Positions 8,721 through 15,759 of a DNA stretch of 46,472 bases are shown piece after piece (position 1 is the first letter of the stretch; each line of letters begins with the position of its first letter). The notes beneath the pieces were generated by a model. The model did no database searches, was not told the origin of the DNA, and was given only the letters and a program-made list of their open reading frames with translations. This stretch comes from an uncultured Clostridia bacterium (GTDB lineage Bacteria; Bacillota; Clostridia; TANB77; CAG-508). The stretch is taken from the NCBI GenBank assembly GCA_948976265.1, contig CARFUA010000002.1:6458-52929 (forward strand), in the 5' to 3' direction. A program made the position numbers and the translations under genes.

Positions 8721-8723
8721 GTT

Positions 8724-9191
8724 TTACTGACAGCAATTAATTTTGCTTATTCCTCCATTTTCCTTTTTATTTAACATATCTTCTATTGTGTGCCAAGCTA
8801 GTAATGCACATTTTACTCTTGCTGGCATGTTTGAAACATTACGAAAAGCAATCGCATCTTCTAATCTTTTCAAATTTTCTTCGTCTGTTTCTTCTCTTTT
8901 TATCATATCAATAAATGTTTTTATGATTTCTTGGGCTTGTTCTACTGTTTTTCCTTTTAATGTATCAATCATAACGGATGTTGATGCTTGCGATATCGCA
9001 CAGCCATGCCCTGTAAATGCCATATCTTCTATCAAATTGCCATTTAGTTTCAGCTCTAATGATATTTCATCTCCACAATTCGGATTATGTCCCATTTCGC
9101 AAAAATCACATTGTGCCAATTTCTTCTTATTATAAGAATTCATGCTGTGTTCCATGATTAAGTCATTATAAATATCATTTAAATCTTCCAT
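8724..9191 (-). CDS. sufU: SufU sulfur-transfer protein
   Basis: A 155-aa IscU-fold protein that takes persulfide sulfur from SufS. Cys in NPNCGDEI, GHGCAISQAS and ARVKCALLAW match the three conserved zinc/sulfur ligands of SufU, and the insertion between the second and third cysteines is the SufU hallmark. Lies directly after sufS. No in-frame CGG. Confidence 0.9.
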   Translation of the reverse strand: MEDLNDIYNDLIMEHSMNSYNKKKLAQCDFCEMGHNPNCGDEISLELKLNGNLIEDMAFTGHGCAISQASTSVMIDTLKGKTVEQAQEIIKTFIDMIKREETDEENLKRLEDAIAFRNVSNMPARVKCALLAWHTIEDMLNKKENGGISKINCCQ

Positions 9192-9212
9192 ATTTCCCCC
9201 AAAAATTATTTT

Positions 9213-10425
9213 CTAATTTATATACTTTTCAAACATTCCATAAGCTTTCTTTAAAGCTACTATTAATCTATCTACATCTTCCTTCGTATTATAAAAATAA
9301 AAACTCGCTCGACAAGTCGAATCAACACCAAGGAATCTCATTAGTGGCTGTGCACAATGGTTTCCGTGAACGTACACAAACCCCTTCAGAATCCAAAATA
9401 CTAGCCACATCATGTGGATGAATCCCATTCAAATTAAATGAAATCACACCTGAATGATGCTTTTCATTTGATGTCAAATACAATGTCACATAATCCAATT
9501 TTGACAATTCTTGTTTCGCATAAGCAATCACTTCTTTTTCAATTTGTTGTATGGTATCATATCCCATTTTTTCAATATAATCAATCGCAGCCCCCAAACC
9601 AATAACACCTTCTACATTTTGCGTTCCAGCCTCAAATTTATTGGGCAATGGTGCAAACGTTGTTTCTTGCTCATAAACATATTCTATCATATCCCCCCCC
9701 ATTAAAAATGGATTCATCTGATTTAGCAAATCACGTTTTCCGTACAAAACACCAATTCCAAGTGGAGCCAACATTTTATGTCCTGAAAACACTAAAAAAT
9801 CGGCATCTAACTCTTGTACATCAATTTTCATATGCGGAATACTCTGCGAAGCATCGACAACAACAATTGCTCCTTTTTTATGTGCCAATTCAATGATTTT
9901 TTTCACAGGATTAATGGTTCCTAAAACATTTGAAACATGCGTAATTCCAACAATCTTCGTTTTATCCGTAATTTTCTTTTCCATTTCTTCCTCTGATAAC
10001 TCAAAATCACCATTCATATACATATAATTTAATTGACTACCTGTGACTTTCGAAATCTTCTGCCAAGGCACTAAATTCGAATGATGCTCCATAATCGAAA
10101 GCACGATTTCGTCATCTTTTTTCAGGTTTTCCATGCCATAAGAATAGCTAATTAAATTCAAAGCTTCTGTTGCATTTTTGGAAAAAATAATTTCCTCTGT
10201 GTGTTTCGCATTTATAAATCGGGCAATTTTGTCACGTATATTTTCATAACTTTGCGTCGCTTCCATGCTCAAAGAATACGCACCACGATGCGGATTTGCA
10301 TTTTGTTTTTCATAAAAATTCTTTACTGCGTTTATCACCTGAATTGGCTTTTGCGTGGTTGCTCCGCTATCTAAATAGGTAATTTTGTGATTTTGTAAAA
10401 TCGGAAAATCTTGTTTTATGTTCAT
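9213..10425 (-). CDS. sufS: SufS cysteine desulfurase, +1 shift at CGG
   Basis: PLP enzyme that removes sulfur from cysteine for iron-sulfur assembly. Motifs: LDSGATTQKP at the N-terminus, PLP Lys in FSGHKMLAP, AGTQNVEG, and catalytic Cys in DSTCRASFYFYNT. The zero frame stops just past SEGVCVRS. At 9364-9366, TCA CGG AAA becomes TCA, skip C, GGA AAC CAT, restoring GNHCAQPLMRFLG. Merged length about 403 aa. The catalytic Cys lies after the shift, so the unshifted protein cannot transfer sulfur. The gene also feeds MnmA and probably the TtcA-like enzyme. Confidence 0.9.
9364..9366 (-). other. CGG +1 recoding site in sufS
   Basis: Codon 354: CGT TCA CGG AAA zero frame; skipping C gives CGT TCA GGA AAC CAT TGT = Arg-Ser-Gly-Asn-His-Cys, the conserved V-R-x-G-x-H-C-A-Q-P motif of class II desulfurases. 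Confidence 0.82.
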
Positions 10426-10428
10426 CTT

Positions 10429-11031
10429 TCAATCCTTTCTTAAAAATAATTTGATTTTTTCATAAGCTTCCTTCCAATTCGCCACTCTTTCCATCTCTCC
10501 TGTTTTAATATTTTGATTCATTTTTGTTGTCATCAAAAAAGTTTTGATGCCGTTTTCTTCTAATTCTTTGCAGGTGTCAAAACTATCATCCATAAAAATT
10601 GAAATCCCATGTTTTATACAAAATTGCAATTTATGTTTAGCATTCATAATTAATTGATTGTAAGGAATATTATTTTTTTCCAATGTCATTTTTGTGATAT
10701 TTTCTGCATCACAATTGGGAATTTCATTCAGTCTTGCTGTAATAAAATAGATTTCGTTTCCCTCTTCTTTTAATTTTCGAATCGTTTCTGCCGAATTTTC
10801 CAAAGGAATACATTCCTCCAAAACATTTTTATAATAAGCATTAAAAAAAGCATATTTTTCTTCCTGCGTCCAGCCAAACAAAGCTTCCAAATAGTAACGA
10901 TTTGGTATCTCTCCAAAATCTCCATTTATCCCTTTTCTTCCTAAAACTTCTCTATCAAATTTTTCTGCGTATTTTAACATCACATTTGCTAAATCAACTG
11001 TTGTGTCATCAATATCAATTCCTAGTTTCAT
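10429..11031 (-). CDS. HAD-family 5'-nucleotidase
   Basis: 200-aa HAD hydrolase with motif I IDIDDTTVD, motif II FITAR and motif IV MDDSFDTC, matching the NT5C/5'(3')-deoxyribonucleotidase-like family that removes phosphate from nucleotides. It is packed between sufD and sufS (2-3 nt gaps) and so is cotranscribed with SUF genes. Its role in that operon is not evident. No in-frame CGG. Confidence 0.7.
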   Translation of the reverse strand: MKLGIDIDDTTVDLANVMLKYAEKFDREVLGRKGINGDFGEIPNRYYLEALFGWTQEEKYAFFNAYYKNVLEECIPLENSAETIRKLKEEGNEIYFITARLNEIPNCDAENITKMTLEKNNIPYNQLIMNAKHKLQFCIKHGISIFMDDSFDTCKELEENGIKTFLMTTKMNQNIKTGEMERVANWKEAYEKIKLFLRKD

Positions 11032-11033
11032 TT

Positions 11034-12092
11034 TTACTCCAATCTCTCATCAATTTCCTTCAAAATATAATTTCTCAACCCTTCACTCTTAATATTTTGC
11101 AAAATTTTATTAAACTTTGCGTGTACCATCAACTTCTGTGCTTCTTTAAAAGTAAAACCGCGACTCATCATATAAAATAATTCTTTCTCCCCAATTTTTC
11201 CGGCCGAACTACTATGATTTCCTTCAACCTCTTCTTCTGAACACAAAAGCATTGGCAAGGCAAGCGATTTTGCTGTGTCAGAAAGCAACATACAGGCTTC
11301 GTTTTCGTTTCCTTTCGCTTTTTTGGCGCCTTTCTTGAAATCAATTGTTCCTTTAAAATGTTTTTTGGCTTTATCTTTCAAAGCGCCTTGCACTTCAATT
11401 TCTAAATTTGACTTTTCACCTCGTAACACGCCTTTATAATTCAAATCAAGCAACTGCTTTTCTTTTCCCAAATATATCGTATGAATTCGATTTTCCGAAA
11501 AATTTCCCACCAAATTTGAATCCAAATTCGTAATACTATTTTTCCCACCAAAATCAACGATACAATAATTCACTTTTGCCTTTTCTTCTATTTCATTTTC
11601 AATCGCCATAAAATGATTTGAATTCGTATTCAACAAATTCATGAAAATAACATTCACTTTTGCCCCTTTTTTCGCCACAACTCGAAGAATTCCATTATGA
11701 AAACAAGCCAACTTTTCATCTGCTTCATATTTTATCATAATCGTTGCTTTCGTCTCTTCGTTTGCTATAATTTCAATATCATCCACCAATTGCAAATTCT
11801 CTTCATCAAAGTCAAAATAAATGCGTAATTCCTTTTCTGTTTTGCTCTCCACATTACAACGTATTTTTTGATTTGCTTTTTGCTTCACTTGATTTGTGAA
11901 AAAATCGCTCAAACCATAATTTAAACTAATTTCACTACATTCTTCATCCATCTTTATTTTCGAATTCTCACCGATTATTTGAACCCTTTTAAAATCCCCA
12001 ACTTCTTCTGGAATCTCCACATTTTCTAATGTTATATTATTAATATTAAAATTTCGCGACGTTCTAACTGGCGTTTCATTTAATTTTATCAT
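11034..12092 (-). CDS. sufD: SufD-like scaffold component
   Basis: 352-aa SUF beta-helix core protein, partner of SufB in the SufBC2D scaffold. The C-terminal third carries the shared SufB/SufD sequence EACMLLSDTAKSLALPMLLCSEEEVEGNHSSS(AG)K-like region followed by FYMMSRG and AxxLMVHAKF; the N-terminal half is divergent, as usual in Clostridia. It follows sufB after a 171-nt gap with hairpins. No in-frame CGG. Confidence 0.82.
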   Translation of the reverse strand: MIKLNETPVRTSRNFNINNITLENVEIPEEVGDFKRVQIIGENSKIKMDEECSEISLNYGLSDFFTNQVKQKANQKIRCNVESKTEKELRIYFDFDEENLQLVDDIEIIANEETKATIMIKYEADEKLACFHNGILRVVAKKGAKVNVIFMNLLNTNSNHFMAIENEIEEKAKVNYCIVDFGGKNSITNLDSNLVGNFSENRIHTIYLGKEKQLLDLNYKGVLRGEKSNLEIEVQGALKDKAKKHFKGTIDFKKGAKKAKGNENEACMLLSDTAKSLALPMLLCSEEEVEGNHSSSAGKIGEKELFYMMSRGFTFKEAQKLMVHAKFNKILQNIKSEGLRNYILKEIDERLE

Positions 12093-12119
12093 AACTCTTA
12101 CCTCTCTTTTAAAACATAC

Positions 12120-12260
12120 TCTCTCGCGTGACTAACGCGTGGTATCAAACCAGTTTTTATAACTTAATTTGACAAAGCCAATGTCCCTCTGACCGAAGAG
12201 CGGGTTTCGAAAGGGCAGCGCCCTTCGTGGGGATTCTTAAGGGGCAAAGCCCTTTAAGGC
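12120..12260. repeat. Intergenic hairpins between sufB and sufD
   Basis: This 171-nt gap is more G+C-rich than its surroundings. It holds two dyads: CGAAAGGGC/GCCCTTCG around 12208-12227 and CTTAAGGGGC/GCCCTTTAAG at 12236-12258. There is no T-run, so it may be an RNA-stability or processing element, or a dispersed repeat, rather than a terminator. Confidence 0.5.
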
Positions 12261-12263
12261 TAC

Positions 12264-13664
12264 TTAGCCAATACTTCCTTCTAATTCCAAATTAATCAAA
12301 TTATTCATTTCCACCGCATACTCCATAGGCAATTCTTTCGAAATCGGATACGCAAAACCGCGAACAATCATCGCTTTGGCATCTTCTTCGGATAAGCCTC
12401 GACTCATTAAATAAAAAATCGCCTTATCACTAATTTTTCCAATTTTTGCCTCATGCGAAAATTCCACTTCATCGGTTTGAATATCGTTTACTGGAATTGT
12501 ATCTGAAATTGAAATATCATCTAACATCAAAGATTCACAAGATACCGAAGATTTCGAATATTTTGCCTTTTCGTTAATACGAACCAACGAACGATACGTA
12601 CATTTTCCACCATTTTTCGAAATCGACTTAGCATTTACCACACTAGATGTATTTCTTGCATTGTGAACCACTTTAAATCCATTATCCAAGTTTTGTCCTT
12701 TTCCCGCAAAAGAAATTCCCGTAAATTCAGTTTTCGCTCCTTCTCCATTCAAAATACTCATCGGATAAAGCATCGAAATTTTCGAGCCAAACGAACCTGA
12801 TACCCATTCCATTTTCGCATTTTTCCCAACCAATGCTTTTTTCGTATTCAAATTCAGCATATTTTTCGACCAATTTTCAATCGTCGAATAACGCAAATAT
12901 GCATTATCTTTCACATACAATTCCACACAACCCGCATGAAGATTGACTTTATTATATTTAGGTGCCGAGCAACCTTCAATAAAATGAAGACTCGCTCCTT
13001 CGTCTACAATAATCAACGTATGTTCAAATTGCCCCGATTCTGGCGAATTCAAACGAAAATAGGATTGTAATGGAATATCAACCTTCACGCCTTTTGGCAC
13101 ATACACAAACGAACCACCAGACCATACAGCACCATGCAATGCCACAAATTTATGGTCATAAACAGGCACACATTTCATAAAATGATTTTTGACTAAATCT
13201 GGATATTCTTGAAGTGCGGTTTCCATGTCTGTATAGATAACACCTTGCTGAATCAATTCTTCTTTCATGCTATGATACACAACTTCTGAATCATACTGTG
13301 CACCAACGCCTGCAAGAGACGTCTTTTCCGCTTCTGGAATACCTAATTTATCAAACGTGTTTTTGATGTCATCTGGCACATCCTCCCATGAATTGTTTAG
13401 CTTTGATTTTGGGCGTACGTAAGTTGCAATTTGACTCATATCTAATTCGGATAAATCCGGCCCCCAAGTTGGAATTTCTAACTCATGATAAACTTCCAAA
13501 GCTTTTAAACGAAATTCTCTCATCCAATCTGGATCCTTTTTCTGTTTCGAAATTTCTTCAATAATTTCAGGCGTTAAACCTTTTTTTATTTTGAAATCAT
13601 ATTCGTCTTTATTTTTAAAATCGTAAATATTTCGATTAATTTCATCAATTTGATTTTTACTCAT
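12264..13664 (-). CDS. sufB: SufB scaffold protein
   Basis: 466-aa core scaffold on which [4Fe-4S] clusters are built with SufC and SufD. Characteristic sequences: PTWGPDLSELD, VPKGVKVDIPLQSYFRLN, FEHTLIIVDEGASLHFIEGCSAP, and the C-terminal IFYLMSRGLSEEDA. Ribosome site AGAAAGG precedes the ATG. It is split from sufC by an orphan gene on the other strand, so it may need its own promoter; none was convincing. No in-frame CGG in 467 codons; Arg before Gly is written CGC. Confidence 0.93.
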   Translation of the reverse strand: MSKNQIDEINRNIYDFKNKDEYDFKIKKGLTPEIIEEISKQKKDPDWMREFRLKALEVYHELEIPTWGPDLSELDMSQIATYVRPKSKLNNSWEDVPDDIKNTFDKLGIPEAEKTSLAGVGAQYDSEVVYHSMKEELIQQGVIYTDMETALQEYPDLVKNHFMKCVPVYDHKFVALHGAVWSGGSFVYVPKGVKVDIPLQSYFRLNSPESGQFEHTLIIVDEGASLHFIEGCSAPKYNKVNLHAGCVELYVKDNAYLRYSTIENWSKNMLNLNTKKALVGKNAKMEWVSGSFGSKISMLYPMSILNGEGAKTEFTGISFAGKGQNLDNGFKVVHNARNTSSVVNAKSISKNGGKCTYRSLVRINEKAKYSKSSVSCESLMLDDISISDTIPVNDIQTDEVEFSHEAKIGKISDKAIFYLMSRGLSEEDAKAMIVRGFAYPISKELPMEYAVEMNNLINLELEGSIG

Positions 13665-13705
13665 TATTTTTCCTTTCTAAGGCAAGCAATCACGCCCCTA
13701 GATTC

Positions 13706-13734
13706 TTGACTTTTATGTTAATTTGTGGTATAAT
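13706..13734 (+). promoter_or_regulatory. Orphan-set promoter P4
   Basis: -35 TTGACT (13706-13711), 17-nt spacer TTTATGTTAATTTGTGG, -10 TATAAT (13729-13734). The spacer ends TTGTGG like P5. Confidence 0.75.
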
Positions 13735-13765
13735 ATTAAGTATTAACTACGGAGGAGGAAATTCT

Positions 13766-13915
13766 ATGAATTGGTTTTCCAAACTATTACGGTGCATTAC
13801 AGAAATTGTAGTTTCCATTTTTCTACTCTATTTCTTGTGGCAAATTTTAAAAATTGTTGCAATCGTTTTCATTATTATTTTTATTATTACTGGCTTAGCA
13901 AAAATTTTTAAATAA
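13766..13915 (+). CDS. Orphan-set membrane peptide, 49 aa
   Basis: Start at ATG 13766, directly after GGAGGAGG. Sequence MNWFSKLLRCITEIVVSIF then two hydrophobic stretches ending GLAKIFK: a short amphipathic start followed by one or two membrane helices, similar in build to small stress or toxin-like peptides, though no family is recognised. Codon 9 (13790-13792) is CGG; in frame it is Arg, while a +1 shift gives GALQKL and TAG, losing both hydrophobic stretches. It lies on the plus strand inside the minus-strand SUF cluster. Confidence 0.65.
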   Translation: MNWFSKLLRCITEIVVSIFLLYFLWQILKIVAIVFIIIFIITGLAKIFK

Positions 13916-13925
13916 ATGCACCGCT

Positions 13926-13972
13926 ATCCACGAATTGTTCATTCTTGTGAACGGTTCGTGGTATATTTTTTA
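13926..13972 (+). terminator. Terminator of the 49-aa orphan, overlapping the sufC end
   Basis: Arms CCACGAA...TTCGTGG enclosing GTTCA...TGAAC, followed by TATATTTTTTAT on the plus strand. It overlaps the last codons of sufC, so sufC transcripts also pass through this hairpin. Confidence 0.75.
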
Positions 13973-14694
13973 TAGCCATTTTCCTCAATTTCTTTCGCCA
14001 ATTCTTGGCTTCCTGTTTTCACAATCTGTCCATTTACTAAGACATGTACATAATCCACTTTCAAACTATGCAAAATTTTGGTGTTGTGTGTGATGATTAA
14101 AACAGCATTATTTTCATTTTTGAACATCTCGATTCCTTTGGAAACCGTTTTAATCGCATCAACATCAAGTCCAGAGTCGGTTTCGTCCAAAATCGCAAGT
14201 TTTGGATTTAAGACAAGCATTTGCAAAATTTCATTTTTCTTTTTTTCTCCACCAGAAAATCCTACATTTAAGCTTCTTTCCATGTTTTTCGAATTCATAT
14301 TTAGCTCGTTCATATAGGTTTTCAATTCCTCGCGAAACTCAAATACTTTGACTGGTTTTCCAGTTGCCTTATTTTTGGCGTATTTCAAAAAATTCGTCAC
14401 CGAAACACCCGGAATTTCCTCAGGCAATTGAAATGACATGAAAATTCCTTTTCGTGCGATTTCATCTGTTTTCAAATTGGTAATCTCTTTTTCTTCAAAT
14501 AGAATATTTCCTTTTTTCTTGGTGTAAGCAGGATTGTTTAAAATAGCATTGGCAGTTGTTGTTTTTCCCGAGCCATTTGGTCCCATAATGACATGAATTT
14601 CGCCCTTATTAATACTTAAATTCATTCCTTTTAAAATTTCTTTTTCCCCCGCATTGACATATAAATCTTTTATTTGTAATAATTTATCCCCCAT
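13939..14694 (-). CDS. sufC: SufC ATPase
   Basis: 251-aa ABC-type ATPase of the SufBCD complex. Start set at 14694 (MGDKLLQIKDLYVN) because AGAAAGGAAAC precedes it; the longer ORF overlaps the regulator. Walker A GPNGSGKTT (38-46), signature GFSGGEKKK, Walker B LAILDETDSGLD. First structural gene after the DtxR-type regulator. No in-frame CGG. Confidence 0.93.
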   Translation of the reverse strand: MGDKLLQIKDLYVNAGEKEILKGMNLSINKGEIHVIMGPNGSGKTTTANAILNNPAYTKKKGNILFEEKEITNLKTDEIARKGIFMSFQLPEEIPGVSVTNFLKYAKNKATGKPVKVFEFREELKTYMNELNMNSKNMERSLNVGFSGGEKKKNEILQMLVLNPKLAILDETDSGLDVDAIKTVSKGIEMFKNENNAVLIITHNTKILHSLKVDYVHVLVNGQIVKTGSQELAKEIEENGYKKYTTNRSQE

Positions 14695-14713
14695 GATTGT
14701 TTCCTTTCTGTTT

Positions 14714-15167
14714 TTATTTTTTGCTCGTTCTACGAACACAACAGCGACATTTCTCTTTGCTGACATCATAATCGCAATCTAAATCATTTAAATCTAGCAC
14801 TTTGTGAACATATTTGGCTAGCTGATTAATGGTTTCATCTGAAATGGCTGATTTAATTTGCTCTGCCTCATTCTTGGCTTTTTCCTCTTCCAAATTCAGA
14901 ACCTCTTTTAAAAATAAATAAACAATATCATATGCTTCCAATATTTTTTTGGCTAAATCCTCTCCGTTTTTCTGTGAGTTCAATTGTGCCATAGGATTCA
15001 TAATTGAGTAATTGATTATCTTTTAAATTGTGAATTGCTTTATTAACACTGGCTTTGGTACAATTCATTTTTTCTGCAATATCTGTTACGCGTACTCGTC
15101 CATTTTGTTTGTTTAATAGATACATTGTTTTTAGATATTCTTCCAAGGATTTTGAAATCATATACAT
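14714..15167 (-). CDS. DtxR/MntR-type metalloregulator of the SUF genes, +1 shift at CGG
   Basis: N-terminal winged helix (SLEEYLKTMYLLNKQNG, VTDIAEKMNCTKASVNKAI) typical of the iron/manganese-dependent repressors; the C-terminal half is a helical dimerisation domain, then a short Cys-rich tail CRCC. Zero frame stops after ELTEKRRGFSQKNIGSI. At 14964-14966, AAA CGG AGA becomes AAA, skip C, GGA GAG GAT, restoring LTEKGEDLAKKILEAYD. Merged length about 150 aa. The ATG follows AAAGGAGAAG. It probably binds the TTAAC-type dyads in its own promoter and controls the SUF genes. Unshifted product lacks dimerisation. Confidence 0.85.
14964..14966 (-). other. CGG +1 recoding site in the DtxR-type regulator
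   Basis: Codon 68: GAA AAA CGG AGA zero frame; skipping C gives GAA AAA GGA GAG = Glu-Lys-Gly-Glu, the conserved L-T-x-K-G turn of the family's winged helix. Confidence 0.82.
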
Positions 15168-15181
15168 GCTTCTCCTTTAAT

Positions 15182-15234
15182 TGTTAATTCTGGTTAACAT
15201 TATATAACGATATCGGTTGTTTGTCAAGGTTAAC
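15182..15234 (-). promoter_or_regulatory. Promoter and operator dyads of the SUF regulator
   Basis: -35 TTGACA (15222-15227), 17-nt spacer, -10 TATAAT (15199-15204). Flanked by the inverted repeat TGTTAA-6 nt-TTAACA at 15182-15199 overlapping the start region and by GTTAAC at 15229-15234 just upstream of -35. GTTAAC-centred dyads resemble DtxR/MntR family sites, suggesting autoregulation. Confidence 0.7.
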
Positions 15235-15249
15235 AATTTATTTTTATAA

Positions 15250-15281
15250 AAAACTACTCCCATTGATAAAGGAGTAGTTTT
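15250..15281. terminator. Bidirectional terminator
   Basis: Perfect 11-bp arms 15250-15260 and 15271-15281 (AAAACTACTCC) with 10-nt loop and T-runs on both strands; ends the gene at 15286-15744. Confidence 0.85.
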
Positions 15282-15285
15282 TCTA

Positions 15286-15744
15286 TTATTTTGCAATTAT
15301 TTGAATATCATGAATAATCATGACTTCTTCAATTTCAAATTCTAAATTGAGTATTATATATCCGTAGTTTTCCGCTATTTCTGGCATATTTACGTCTTTG
15401 GTCAATCGTACTTTTCCTTCTTTATCTAGTAAATTGACGGTTATTTCTCTTGCCTCAACTTTTTCAGTTTCTGATTCATTATTCAAATCAATTGATAGTT
15501 CTAATTCAGTTCCATACTGCATAATATTAGCACGATTCCAGGCAACATTTTTGAGATTCTCGACTTTTCCTTTTTTGCTTAAATTTTCAGTGATATGAAT
15601 TTGTTTGAAATCAAACAAATCTTCTGAATCGGAAGAAGTTATTTCTGGCTCTGTTGTTGTTTTCTTTTCAATTCTTCCAAGAAAAAAACCACCCAAAAAG
15701 ACTACTATTATAGCAATAATTGCAAAAATTACATTTTTATTCAT
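15286..15744 (-). CDS. Membrane-anchored hypothetical protein, 152 aa
   Basis: One N-terminal membrane helix (NVIFAIIAIIVVFLGGFFLG), an acidic Ser/Glu linker, then a probable beta-sandwich domain facing outward (LELSIDLNNESETEKVEAREITVNLLDKEGK...), reminiscent of FxLYD-type domains. AAGGAGAG precedes the ATG. It follows the BspA-like gene by 15 nt and probably shares its transcript. Function unknown. Confidence 0.6.
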   Translation of the reverse strand: MNKNVIFAIIAIIVVFLGGFFLGRIEKKTTTEPEITSSDSEDLFDFKQIHITENLSKKGKVENLKNVAWNRANIMQYGTELELSIDLNNESETEKVEAREITVNLLDKEGKVRLTKDVNMPEIAENYGYIILNLEFEIEEVMIIHDIQIIAK

Positions 15745-15759
15745 TTTTCGCTCTCCTTG

